From assembly GCA_026261815.1 (NCBI GenBank), contig JAMPIT010000379.1, positions 6,956,001-7,020,000 of the forward strand: a stretch of 64,000 bases of DNA, in the 5' to 3' direction. The translations under genes and the position numbers were made by a program. The DNA comes from Monarcha castaneiventris obscurior. Lineage: Eukaryota; Chordata; Aves; Passeriformes; Monarchidae. The notes under the pieces were generated by a model. The model worked only from the letters and a program-made list of their open reading frames with translations, did no database searches and was not told the origin of the DNA. Shown piece by piece: positions 1 to 13,240 of this stretch (its first letter is position 1; every line of letters begins with the position of its first letter).

Positions 1-2463
1 TATAGGCCTTCTCCTTTTCCTTTTAGAATTAATGCAGTGTGGAAGTGGGCATTTTGTTTATTGAGCCCTTGTAATTGCATACATGGATTTTGGAGTGTGT
101 ATGCTTACAAATGCTGCAGGGATGACCAATTTTTATGAAAATACATCACTAAGGAGCCAGCATGCCAATTTAAAATACTGCAGGTGTTATAAATGGAAGT
201 GAGAACAGCAGCTAATTTAAATAACTTCCCATTGCCAAGCCATCATCCACCCTAAGAGGATTCTAAAGCACATTTTTCCCTAGAAAAAATGATGTTGTTT
301 TCTATTTTCCTATGCAGTGGAATTACAAATTACTTCTTCAGCATAGACCAGAGGGGAGAAAAGTAGATATGTGGGATATTGGTGTCCAAATAAGATTTTA
401 GTAAATGGACAGACAAAAAGTGTTTTATCAACAGCTGATTATGGCCACTCATTCACATTTTTTAACTATACACTAGGTACCAATAACATGCTCAGAGCTA
501 TGCAAAATGCAATTGTCTATTCCTTAAGGCTACGAGTCAGACAGCAAAGATACTAAGAAGGAAGTACGTTTGTGAAATGTCTGGAGGAAAAAAAATAATT
601 TGAATGATTTTAATAGCTTATTTCTGTATTGTTCCAGTGGAAAAGGCCACATAGCCTTTTAAAGCCAAAAAATGTTTTATAACATTTGCAGAAGATGTCA
701 CTTCTAGTAATGTCATGCCCTCACTTGTCTTGATGAGCTGAATAAAGTAATTTTCAGACAGCCATCTAAATTTTCCCAGATGAGATGATAGGTATTCTAT
801 TTACTCAAGTTTCCGCTCAGTATATGGTTTATAAAAATGATAACATGAACCAATTATATTTCTAATTGCCCTTTAACAGATGAAAATATATACACAAAAT
901 ACCTAACTTCGTCCATATTTCCTAATTATATATGGGCTCGTTCTTTTAAATGAGTGCAGTTTGCGTGTCAAACTTCTGAATTCCAGCCTGAGGGAGCATT
1001 GAACCCATTCATGGTCCATGACAGAGGAATCGTGGCTGAATAAGCAATGTACCTGATGTCCATGGTTCTGGTCTGAGGCATTATTTCACTATTTTTCTAG
1101 AACTTCTTTGTTTTTTTTTTTCCCTGGGGTCTTTATGCCAACTTTGTATCAGGATTTATGGCAGTTAATTTTTGCATCTACCACTTTTTTAAGGTATGTG
1201 AAGAGATGGGAGTGAAATCTGGTCTCACTGGAATCTCTACCAAGAGCCCACGAACACAGTTTAGGTGAGAACTAATTCTGAGTTTTCCTCAGAGTTTAGG
1301 TGAGAACTCTTTATGCAAATCAAATGACTTTTGAGACAGCAAAATCCTCTTCCTTTGATGGGAGATAATTTTACCCCAGACTTTTTCAGCATAGTAACCA
1401 CACATAGTTCCACAGAATTAACATTCAATGTCTGAGTTGTCTTTAAGAATGCAATAGACAATTTTGTAAAAGTCACTTATTAAGGTGTAAAATGAAAGCC
1501 AAACAATGATAAAAAAATCACATTTTTGAAAAATGTGAAGAGCAAAACATTAGATTATTCGAGGCACATCTGAAGGAGAAAGCTGTAGTCATGAATTATT
1601 AGTACAAGAAATGCAAAATGCTCTCCTTTTTCGCAAAAGTCAGTTCAGCTCACACACCATCATGAAGTGGATCTCACATTTCTTCATTTTTGAAAATTCC
1701 AAATCAGGTGCAACAGGGCTGCTGAAACCTCTTTCAACACAGAGGGATGTTTTGTTTGTATCATAATTTCTCCATCACTTTACTAATAGTAATCCACATA
1801 GGAAAAGATACTTTAAAACTTAGACTCGAGAAGTTTATTAAAAAAATTACCTTTTGCCAAACATTGACTGGAATAGGTGTAGATGCCCTGTCTATAACTG
1901 TTGTTTGTATAGGGAACCTAGAGAGACCAGTTTTGTGATTGAAGGCAGTGAGCTAAGTGCGCAAGGTCTGAGTAGGAAGAGACTACCTGTGCACAACAGC
2001 AACAAAGCAATCAGAAGAATTCTCAAAAAGGAGACAAAATGCCCATTTTATTTCAAGCTTATATCCCACTTCCAACTTCAGCTGCTTCTAAGCAGTTAGC
2101 TTAAACACCTTCTTCTATCACAACAGCATTGTAGAACTGTCTAGAAGTGGTTCCATGGGGTTTACTTCCATTGTATTTGTACATAAGCAGAGGGAATGTG
2201 ATACCCTTTGTGGGAATCCAGAGTGCAGAGAATATTTCTCTGCCTGTTTTGAAGGGTTCTACCCCCCTGGACAACACCATTTTTGACCTTCGTCCATGGA
2301 GAAAATTGCCTGTTCTCTGGGAAGAACTAGAATCTACACTGGTGTGAACTAGGTGATAGAATTGTCACAGGGTGAAAAATTTAGAGTTTTTGGGTTTATT
2401 AATATAGTAAATAGATAAAAAGTAAAAAACTTCAAAATGGAGGATTATTGCTGTTCTCCAGAC
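1..2463. other. AT-rich non-coding DNA, no gene seen
   Basis: No open frame here exceeds about 80 codons and none resembles a known protein. The only structures are a 16-bp direct repeat at 1258-1308 and a short palindrome at 1519-1537 (9-bp arms cacattttt and aaaaatgtg). I see no promoter, CpG cluster or RNA gene. Confidence 0.6.
1258..1308. repeat. 16-bp direct repeat, two copies
   Basis: The word agtttaggtgagaact occurs at 1258-1273 and again, without mismatch, at 1293-1308, a 35-bp offset. The 19 bases between the copies are not repeated, so this is a dispersed direct repeat, probably from a small local duplication. Confidence 0.8.
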
Positions 2464-2480
2464 CTTCTTCTTCTTCTTCT
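2464..2480. repeat. Short (CTT)n microsatellite
   Basis: A run of five to six TTC units, read directly from the sequence. It is short and probably of little consequence. Confidence 0.75.
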
Positions 2481-5400
2481 ATTACTCCATATTCTGCAGT
2501 AGAAGTAGTTTAAGGTGATTGGATAAAGAATTACACAGCTCCTGTCTATGTGAAAAAGTGATTTATTGAACATTGGTGGAAACGTGAAAATATCTTTCAT
2601 TTTAAGTTTTCATTGGGTGATTTACCTTTAAAAAGACTGTGTAATCTTGATAAGTTGACTTTCTCCTGCATTCTCTGCTTTGTGCTGTGTCTGGGTCACA
2701 TTAGTGACTCTATTTCTCTGACAAGACTTAATGAACAGCTATCTGAAAGCAGAGAATGCTGAAAGTCCCGTTCGTCTCTTGGACTCCTGGCAAAGACTCT
2801 AAAAAATCTCCCCCATCTGGGGAGGTCTAATTAAGGCACGGAAAGTGTCACCCTTAATGTTGGTTCCACAAGGTTTTGCTCAGAGTTGTGCTGAGTGAGA
2901 CATAGGTCTCTCCTGCAAAGTTTAGTGGAGAGAACTGGTGGTGGTGATAAAAATAATTTGGAAATGAATCTTTTTTAACAAAAAGCATTTTTAGGGAAAT
3001 GTGTTTTTACCAGACTTGCATCAGTGGTGGTGTGTCAGGCTATAGCTTCATGTTAAACAAAGAAGGCATTTTTTAAGGGACATTAAATGCAACAGACTTC
3101 TCTGGACCTGAGTGGTTGTGAGTGAATACCAGATGACAGCACGAGAAACTAAGCAGTTAGTGGAACTAACTTCAAGTTAGCTTCAAGTAAACTAAAATGC
3201 CATGGCAGTGTATCAAAACAAATGGAGAAGGATTAAGCAATCTCTATTCATTTGGTATTTGCAAGAAGCAGTTGTCACAAAAAATTAGAAAATCATAGGC
3301 AGCTTTTTCAGAAAACTGAAATAGATGTGGACTTCACAGCTACCCAAAAAGGAGAATAGTCTTGAAAATACATTACATACCTGTGCACCCTCATTAAATA
3401 AGAAAAGTAAACGGGACAATATTTGGTAATACTCAGAGAGAAAATGTCCATCTTTTGGTTAAAATTGGGACATGTCGTCAAGAGAACTTGGATCAACAGT
3501 GAATCAAATCCTCTGAGAAGTCATTTGATACTTTTTCCCAAGGATAAGGAAGCCCTGAACACTAAGCATATATATGTGAAGGCTCTTCATCTTCTTTCTA
3601 TTCATCTTCTTTCCTTCATTTTTTCCTGGAAGCATTTCCCCCTTCCTAATTAGGAGCTGAAAGAGGAGTAAGCAGATTTCTTGCCATGAATGTTATTTAC
3701 CAGAGAAAATGTAAGTCTCACTAGTCATGGAACAAAGGAAAACCAGTGAAGCAGCTTACCTAAGGAGACCTGAAACAGGCAGGTTACCACTTGGTCCAGC
3801 ACTTGAATTTAAGAAGTACTTAGGGCTGCTAGTGTTGAAACTTGGGAAACAAGAGCCTCAGAGTATCTTGGAAGCCTCAGAGAAAGGTTGAAAACGCTTA
3901 GTAAAGAGCAGTGTTCATATTAAGTTTCTAAAGAGGTGATGGTCCAGCCTGACCTCAAGAAAGAAAGGGAATTGTGCGGTGGGGACATTAAGACATGACA
4001 TAGGAGCAAACACTTCACGTATCCAAGGGAGAAAGCTAATCATTGTTACAAATCCATGCCTGTTTATGCGGTTCATCTCTTAGTTATGTTTGTAAGGGAA
4101 GATTTTGCTGTTCTGCAGGGCAAATGTCTGGAGCAACTGCTTTTGAAGCAATTCTGCACTGTCTTGACACACTGAAACCAAGAGTTCACTCTGTGTTGCT
4201 ACTGCTCATGAGGATCAGCTCATGCTGTTTTGTGAGAATCAACTGTGTCCAATCTTAGGAACCTAATGATAAAACCTTCTGAAGGAAAAATCTATCATAA
4301 AACAGTTAAGAATCAATATAGTTGCTGCAGAACTATTTCCATACCCCATGCATGTTCTGCTGAAGCCTGCAAATATTATCTTCCATGAAACCTCATCTGC
4401 AAGAGGAATTAAAAAATTCAGTGGAAAAAGGGAGAAACCTGCCTCCTGGCAGAGAAATCTGCCTTTAGAAGGCAATAGAACTGAAAAAATGCCTGGGAAA
4501 AGTAGGAAATGCAATTTTATTTATTGCTATACTGCAGTGTCATCCAAACCTGACCTTGTGGCACAGATATTTGGACAAAGTGATTTTTAAAAGGAAAAAA
4601 AAATTATTGGTATCTTGCTATAGGGTAACACTTGCATGGAGAACCAACTCTCTAAAGCAGAATGACTGATGTCTGTCCAGTGGTGATAGGCAGTTCAATC
4701 GCAAGGATCCTCACAGTGCAGCATTCAGCTGAATCCAGAGAGACTCCTCAAATTACCATTTGGTTCTGTTCTTACAAGTCAGCTGACCACGATGTTATGT
4801 GAGCACCCCAGTACACATAAAACTCATTGCACCAGAACCCAGCTACACCACAACTGTAAAATAAGAGGAAACCTTATTTCTATGCTTTGAACTCACTTTC
4901 AACTTCAGTCCCATGGGTATAGTTTGAGTATTCAGAGAGATCATGTTTTAAAAGTAATGATAAATATTCTGCATACACTTGCAGTAAAATCGTTATTTTA
5001 ATTTTTTTTTAGATATATTTCTACAAGTTTGACTAAGAAAAAAGAGCTAAAAGGACAGTGTCTCTTGAAAGACTTGACAGGTAGAAAGGCTAATAATTGA
5101 AAAAGACAAATAAATATGGCATAACAGTTCCTATTTCAATAAATGGTAAATTAGTAAAAAAAACCCAGCAATATTGATGTATTCAGAAGATTTCAGGAGC
5201 AGGAAAAGAAGAGAAGTTAGTTCAATTAAAATGTGCAACAAAAGGAAATAATTTATTTAATGAGACAAAAGAAATACAAACCTTTTTACTAATTCACAGG
5301 TTGCTGCTGGAAATTAATGGCTTGCTTGCCTATAAAATAATTAGAGGTGGCATTGGGAATAAAGTGAGGGAAACAGCCCTGACAGGGAGGAAACCAAGGA

Positions 5401-7557
5401 GACAACCAACTTCCACATTTCTGGTTTATGTAAACCAGCTGTCTCCAGGAAAAAGGGATTAACTGTGGACAGTAACATTGATTGTTATTTGCATAGGTTT
5501 CTTTTTAAGACGAGAAAACAAAAATTGTTTAGACTCAGTGAATGTGAAAGCATATCAACTTCTCTTAAACTGTGAAGCAGCTCCTCAGGGCTGCATCAGC
5601 ATTTACTCAAGGATTAAAGTGTTACAAACGTGGCAGAAGTAGAACATCTGGTTTCCACGATGTGGCTTGGTATTACTGTAGGCATGGACCATGTCTGAAC
5701 CAGATCCAAAGTACAAATCACATTAACTTATGTAGGCTAGACTACTGTTGTTGCCTCCTGGTTCCATTTCTTTAGGCAGTAAAAAGTTGTATTGTTTAAT
5801 TCAAAATATTTATAGTTGTTTTGATTATGGTAGAATTTTACTAGAATACTGTAATTTTCAGAATGTGTAGTTCTATCATGCATTCTGAGATTAAATTCTT
5901 GGCTATCTCAAAATTATCATTTACCTGAAAAATTCTGTTTTGACTTGACTAAACCTCCAGTGATTATGAATTTGACCGATACTAGTCCATAATAACTCGC
6001 TTTAAATCTGAAGCTACTTTTGCCTCTGAAAAAGAGAGTGAAGCTGTACCCCAAAACCTCTGAAAATGTGTAGACCTGTGCTGTCTCTGTGGAAAGAAAC
6101 ATTCTCAGCCTTTGCTCTCATCTGTGAAGAGACTGAAGAGGATTAAACATGCTTTAGACCTGATGCCAAATACTTGGGATCAGAGTATTTTTAAACTGTC
6201 TGCAGATGCTAAGAATAATTCTGGTTAAGCTCAGGTTATGATGGCTGCTGTAAAACTGATCTTTTCTATAATTGATAGTCGAGGTATTTTTTTAAACTAG
6301 ATTTTTTAGGACTCCTTGAAAATTGTATGAGAGCTCACATGTAAAAAACAACATGAAATAACATGGAATTCATGCTATCCCTGTATGTCCAAAAGATGCT
6401 AAAATGTTTATCTTAGTAAAATTTTGGGTAAAACAATTTTTTTCTTTTTCTTTTAGTGAAAATTCACTCTCCTCAAGTTTTCACTGGTTAGGATTCTTAG
6501 CTCTAATCTTAACACTTTCTATCATTACTTAGCTCATCTTGTTCTGAAAAAAAAGGGTACTTTAGACTAGACAAGCATAACTTGACTGACAACTTCTCTT
6601 TCATCCTTTCTCCCATTTCCCTTTCAATTGACTACTCAAATGATTAAAAAAATTGTAATCACTTCAATAGGAGAAGTTAACTTTGTTTCAGCCTTCTTTC
6701 TTTCCCTTTTTAAAATTTTCTATTTTTGGAAACTCTTCCAAAGGTTTTGTGTTGTTCCTAATGAGAAACAGATGCCCTTCTGAAGCGCCTCTTCCTCTTA
6801 CCACTTCAAAAAAATCTAGCTTAAGAAGAAAGCAAATGGGTCCATCATTGGTCAGTGGCTTTCTTGTGTTCAGGATGTGAAGCCAGAAATAGCTCATCAT
6901 TTTATGGAAATTTGAAAATCTGAAGACTGATAAAATGGTGGGTTTTTTTCTAAAAAATAGTATGATGCACTTCTGCTCTCAGAAGTAAGTTTTGATTTTT
7001 TTTCCCCCTCTATATAAGGAAGCCCACACCCACAAATTATTAGGACTCACACAACTACTCCTGACAATTTTACCAGAACAAGACATGAAGGACCAGACCT
7101 TATGATTTATTCATAAGTTGCTATTGTGTTGGGTTTTCTTTCTAAAGTTAATTGGAATTAGAATCTTTACTGATAGAAAAAGAAAAAACTAATTTATTTT
7201 AAGCTAGCTTCAAACTAAGTTTTTAATTAAATGACTGCTTTTTTTCTTGCCACAATTTGCCATTGCAGGTAAGAAACTGTGGGTACCCACATTAGAGATA
7301 ATGAAGCATATTTTAAAAACAAATCCAACTATCATTTAAATTTTGCTTCAGACTTCTAGTCCAGCCCTGAATGAAATCTCTAAATCTGAAAGTCTCCACC
7401 ATCTATTCTTTTTCAGAGGCTGCTACAATCAGCTGAAGCTAAAAGTAATTATTATTCATAAATGAACTGAAAGAAGTTGATTTTCCACAGGCTTTGATAT
7501 CACAACATTTATTAGAGTATTAATAAAAAATTGCTTGTAGAGCACTGCATGGGAATT
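2481..7557. other. AT-rich non-coding DNA, no gene seen
   Basis: Open frames on both strands are 60-83 codons long, overlap one another and show no domain or signal-peptide pattern I recognise. No interspersed repeat could be named with confidence. Short T and A runs are scattered through the stretch. Confidence 0.6.
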
Positions 7558-7573
7558 AAAAAAAAAAAAAAAA
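7558..7573. repeat. Poly(A) run, 16 bases
   Basis: Sixteen consecutive A residues. No AATAAA lies just upstream and no coding-like sequence precedes it, so I read it as simple sequence rather than the tail of a processed retrocopy. Confidence 0.85.
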
Positions 7574-9429
7574 CAGAAGATCACATTCTCAGATCCATCC
7601 AAAGCTTTGTAATTCATGCAGAACCTAAAATTACAGACACATATATTAGAAATATGTAAAGTTAACTGACTCTTGTAAGTTGTGAAGGCCATCTCCTTTG
7701 AAGCATTTGGGGCTGTTTCATAGTAGCAGCTTTAAAATCCCTCCTCCCCTCAGTGAACCCTTAAATTAAAACTACCAGCAAGTATTTAAACTATTTGTTA
7801 TCAGCCGTGCATGCTTGTTACTATTTTTTGCCTTCAGAAACTTCTGAGACAACAATCATCACTTAATTAAGATAGAATTTTACTCTGTCATCCCCTGTAT
7901 GTGCACAATCACTGTGTAATATTCATAAGGCTTTCTGAACAGAAACATCTCACTGGCACATGCAAGTAAATACTTGAGAGGATTAAATAGAACTGTTGGC
8001 TTATTTTAACTCAGTGGCATCATTACTGAGCTATGAAATTACTGAATTAAAGGCAATTTAAATATACTGTGATGCCTATGCATGTCTTTATTAGTCTAGC
8101 CAGTTGTATGAGTAATGATCAGGAGCCATTATTAGGAATCTTCTCTCCAGATGAAGCAATCACTATTATTGGGTTTATATACAGAATAATTCCTCCACAG
8201 GTGAATGAATTAGCCATGGGAAAGTGTGTGCCAGAGTGTGTATGTGTGAACATCTAGGGTGGGAAGAAGCAAGAGAGGAAAACTTGCTGGGAGTGCAGAA
8301 CACTCAGAGTCACGATTCCAAGGCATAGAAAAGGCAGATGCTTCCTATGGACCATGTGGGGACATTATTTCCTGCAACCCCAAATGCCACTGGAAGTTGC
8401 TGGACAGAGATTAAGTTTGGAGCAACCTGCAAGGTCACACTGGCTGTGAGGGATGTATGTGTTCGGAAAGCATTTTATTTTGACCTGCCAATTGATGAGA
8501 AACTTGCTGTGCTTAGAAAGCTTTTCTATCTTGTGTTCCTTTTGACATATTCTCCTTAAGAAAAATAGCAGACACATTCCTCTCAAGGCTTTGGCTGAAT
8601 TTAGGTCCAGCCACAAAGTATTTCACTTTTTTCCCAGGACATTATTTACCCTAATTTCAGATATACCTCTTCTGAGAGAGCCATAAATCATAGGTCCACA
8701 TTTCCAGTCCTGAATACTTAAAACCACACATCTTAAAATATGTGCTGGTCAATGATTTGCCAAATTAGAGGTCTCCTGAAGATTTTCTAGTGTTTTGCTC
8801 CTTCTCTCTTACAGTCTACCTTTGCAATTGAAAAGCACAATTAAAGTACTATTGAAGATTAAATAAAAGTAGTGTCAATAACATCTCCTTCTATAAATGA
8901 ATGAGAAATTGTTTCTGCTGAGTGCTCAGGCATTACAATGAACTGTAGGGAAGAAAAGCTTAGCTCTTTAAATGAGCTTTGGGAGCACTGGAGTATCAGC
9001 TATTAGGAACTGAATTTACCTTAAATTTATTTTAGCCCATCCATGTAGTTTTGTATAATGGAAGCTAAAACCCCTAGACCTTAAGGTGGAAAATGGACAC
9101 TTATCTCTCTCATTATCTGCCTGTGTCTCTCTTTTCACAGGCAGACAGGACTGTTGTGAGACTCATGAGGGCCAGGGCATAGAGCAGGAAGAGTTCAAAT
9201 CCCTCATCTTTCATTTGGCTGTGAGATGACAGACGCTGCTGTCCAACTCAGGGTGATGACTGCTACACCCCCTCCCAGCAATTGCCAGACTTACAGGAAA
9301 CTGTAACATTATAAAGCTGGTCTGTCAGAGGGATCTGTGGTTACTCCCTACCCTTTAGAGGCATATACTTTAAATGCTCAGAAATTTGAAATTCTTTTGG
9401 CTTTTTACTGTAGAGACTGCACTCACCTG
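7574..9429. other. AT-rich non-coding DNA, no gene seen
   Basis: The stretch contains only short, unrecognised open frames (up to 83 codons, overlapping on opposite strands near 8340-8616). No repeat family could be assigned. Confidence 0.55.
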
Positions 9430-9770
9430 TTCTGCCTAGGTGCTACCTAGGAAGAGCTCCTGTGCTTTTCTGCTTTTTTCATCTGTGCAGAAAAAGACAC
9501 AATTTACCACCAGACACTTTAACATTCAGCCTTGATCCATAGTGAGACTACAGATTTTTGGCTGACCCCATTAGGAGTTGCACACCCCATAGGCAAAACT
9601 GTGCTCAGTCTGCATAATGTCAAGGAATTTAAGTTTAGTCAGAACTTTCTTGTTAGTAAGTCCCGAGTGCTCCAAAACGAAATCTTTAAGAGCAGGCATA
9701 GACAGGCATCTGATGCGTTTTCAGTTGGGTCAATGGGATGTAGGATACAGTTAGTTAAAGTGGTTTCTGC
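9430..9770. mobile_element. Possible ancient interspersed repeat, perhaps a DNA transposon remnant
   Basis: The left part contains cctaggtgctacctagg, and the right part contains gggtcaatgggatgtagg. Such words recall old amniote repeats with short terminal motifs of the CCTAGGTGC and GTCAATGGGA type. Between them a 91-codon plus-strand frame (9532-9807) has no recognisable domain and is probably chance. The assignment rests on my memory of old reptile and bird repeats and is weak; unique sequence is the alternative. Confidence 0.25.
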
Positions 9771-12700
9771 TTTGTACATATTTTCACATGCTAATGTTCC
9801 CTTGTAGTGTTTGTTTATAAAGAAACCAATCTTAATTATTATTTGCTTTGTATTCCAGAACTATCCTTGGCAGCAGCAATCTTCTTGAATCTGTCATCAC
9901 CCAAAGCAGGGAAGATACTACATTTTTTTCCCTTATGAGAGCTAGAAAGATAAATACTGTCAAAAAATAGAGTGTTCTCAAAATAAAATATTTACTGAGA
10001 GAAAAAAAGGGAATAATTCAGTAACAAAGTCAGCTCTAAACAATCATTTCATGATCAAACTCCAAGGGCCTAAATTTAGCTTTGACAATGTTGACCTGCA
10101 CTGGTGAAAGACTACTTTTTGAGGAGTTATTGAAGAAATAAAAATACTGGACCAAGCTTTCTTTATTACCAAGCTTTATATTCTAATTTTAAGCACTAAC
10201 TTTGCCTTCTGTTTGAACAGTAGAACTAATGATATAGATACAATAAGATGCAAGTGCTCTTATAAATCTTATTAAAACTTTATAAATTGCTGGGTTTTTA
10301 TGTGTTTATTTTGTAGGGTACATTTTTGAAGCAGTTACTGGAATGGAGTTTTTCTAAGTAATCTAAATTTCAAGTTATTTTGCATCACTATTAAGTGCTA
10401 TTAGGAATACAAGCACAAAAACCTTGCCCCCGATTCTAAAAGAAACTATAATAAACTATAATTGAATTGAACCTTACACATGTTTATGCAGGTGCTCAAA
10501 CAGGTTGGCATATTCCTGAGAATTACCTTGATCTTGTATTCACTATTTGAACATCATTTGAGAGTATTTGCTTCCCCTCTGATTTAAAGCATCTGCTGCT
10601 GCTGTTGTTGATGCTGCTACAGGAATGATTTGAATTTACTGTTGCTGTAACCAAACACATTTCAATCTGTTAACTTAAATATTGTGTGTGGGCGCTCTAA
10701 GAATGTCTTTATTCCTGTGTCTCTGAACTTGGAATTTGATTTATGCTAACAGTATTACTTTCATAAAGAGATTTTATGTTCCAGTTCTATGTAGGAATTT
10801 TTAATATCTAATTTAAACACTTTTTAGCCCTTAGATAACTAGAAGCTTTTCTCTGAAACTGTGACCTGCAGAAAAATGGGTGATAACTTGGTTCTCTAAT
10901 AATTCTGAATGAGCCAAATAAAGATTTTTGTCTTGAATACACATTATTATAATATGTAGGCGTCACTGCAAAAGAGAAATTTTTGTCCATCAGAATTTGA
11001 AATTAGTACTTTTAGTTTTTTGCTTTACCACAGCAAAACAATGGATAGAAAAAAAATTGCCATGCCCTTATATCTTTTTATTTAAAAATGTGTTTCAGAT
11101 TTCCATTTCAGTATACACAGTGGCCCAAAATAGAAATGCTTTAAAAATGCTGGTAACATAACAACCTTGCACCGCATTGTAGTTAAAAACTGATTAAATA
11201 TTGATAGGCATGGCTGCTGTTGCAATACATCTGCCCTGTTCGGCTTTACCTTCTGTTGTGAAGTCCCATTGAAAAGCTAGTCCACAGAAAACATTTTTTA
11301 ACTTGCGTGTGGTGCTGACCTTTAATAAATCTTCCTGTTTTCTTTAGGATTAGCGGGAGGCACATTCCACCCTGCACAATACAGATAAAATCTAATATTT
11401 GCATAATTTGCTCCTTCTTGGGTTTGATTATGAGACAGTTCTGGTGGATATGAAAGATCAAGCCTTGAGAGAAATGGAACTAGAACATGATGTGTAAGTT
11501 ACTCTGTGAAGAAGATGACTTCAGACTTTTTCTCTGCTTACTGGCCCTTCTTACAATGCCTTGTAAAGCTTCTAAAGGACTAATGGATTCCACAGGTGAT
11601 AAGGAAAACTTCAGCTCTCTCCTTATTATTTACTGAAACTTTTAAAAGCATGTTTTATCATGAGATATCAAGACACAACCCTCTCTTGCAGGAAGCAAGA
11701 AACCACAAGGAGTGGCTCCGCAAGGCTGCTTCTTCAAGCAATGGTTAATACCTTGATTAGAAGTAACTGAAATAAATATTCTGCGGCTGAGGTGCAAGCA
11801 AAGATGTAATCTTGTATCCTGAATCTGGAGAAATTTTTATATCAGCTGGAGACTATATTAAAATACACTACTTGTGGTTCCCATTTTGGTATTGAATGCG
11901 CTTCATCCAGCAAGTACTCAGGTATTCAGAAAAAATAAGTCAATGAAAGCACTTTGCATACGCACAGATATCACTCTTGGAGAAAATGCTTTGCATCCAG
12001 AAAAACAGCTGAATTAGCATATCTGCATGACAGAGAGAAGTGACAGATTGCTTTCTCTAAAGCAGCTGTACGGCCCTCTCTGGCAACTCTTTGGTATGCT
12101 ACAGAGGTATTGATCCAGGAGCCACGTCACAATCAATCAGGCTCTCAGAGAACCGTGAAAGAATTGCAAATGCTTAAGTTAAGTAAGCACACAGTAAAAA
12201 GTTTTATTGAAATAAAAAGTGACTGTTTTCAGCTGCAGATACTTACTTTTCACCTTAGCTTGCTTGGAAAAAATAATTATGTGAGCTTAATAACTCTTTC
12301 AAAACACTGAGATCAAAAACCAACTGGTTAAAAGTGCTGCTTTCTAGTAGTAATGTCAAACCACATCAGAGTAACAAAATGTGCCAAAACAAATCTCATA
12401 AACCATTTCTTAATTCTAAACTTTCCTCAGAATAATAACACTATTTTCTACACTGAAAATCAAGGTGTGAAACCATCGGCTACTAATGCAAATCAGCAAT
12501 AAATATGCATATATGTCTACTCCCCTGTCTCTGTATTACTATTTGTTCTGTGAGCACCACCTTTGTTAGTACTGTGACTTTCTTTACACAAATAACCCCA
12601 TGTTAAGGTTGCAGTAACTCACTAGAAAATGCTGATATTAACCCTGCCCCTGCCTGGTGCCATCAGAGCAGACTTACTGTTCCTTTCTTCTCTCCACCTC

Positions 12701-13124
12701 ACATCCTCTCCCACTTTCTTTTATTATGTCAAGAGTAGGCTTGGGCATATTCCTCATAACTCCTGGCTCCAGATGGTATTTGGATATGGATAAGTCAGTC
12801 TTCTGTAAGTGCACATCAATCTTTCTCTATTTTTCCCTCATATTAGGTCTGATTTTTGTCAAGTGTGGGTGAGTAGGAGATCATAGGAAGATATTTTGCT
12901 ATTTATCTCTCAACACCTGTCTATTCATATGTGCCAGGTCTATTACAACTTGTTTTTAGTGAAAATTGGATAATTTTGCTTAATATCTTTAATCAAAGTC
13001 TTTCCTTTCAGATGCAAATGTTTAAGAAAGCAAACCTCTGCTCTAGGTGGGGTGTATTCCAGATTGTAAGGAATTAAAATTCCAACTGCTGTTTCTAGAA
13101 GACAGTTCTGTATCTAATCTATAG
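9771..13124. other. AT-rich non-coding DNA, no gene seen
   Basis: Only short unrecognised frames (up to 71 codons) are present. An imperfect CTG/TTG triplet patch lies near 10590-10620 (ctgctgctgctgttgttg). No promoter-like or RNA-gene structure was found. Confidence 0.55.
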
Positions 13125-13240
13125 ATCCCCCTTCCCAGAAGATTATCCAAGATCCTTTCTTGGACATATTTAAAACTAGACACTGCCTGACAGTGGCTTG
13201 TTGTAAGCTACTTTTAAAAGTCCTCTAGAAAAAAACAGTC
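13125..13240 (+). mobile_element. Decayed CR1-like 3' fragment (tentative)
   Basis: The segment around cttggacatatttaaaactagac resembles, in order and spacing, the part of CR1 that encodes the very C-terminus of ORF2 (the 'PSLEVFK' region, in other copies read as ...ttcaagaa...). It lacks the octamer tail and is much more diverged than the copies at 30.4, 37.5 and 58.6 kb, so it would be an old insertion. Chance similarity is possible. Confidence 0.3.
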
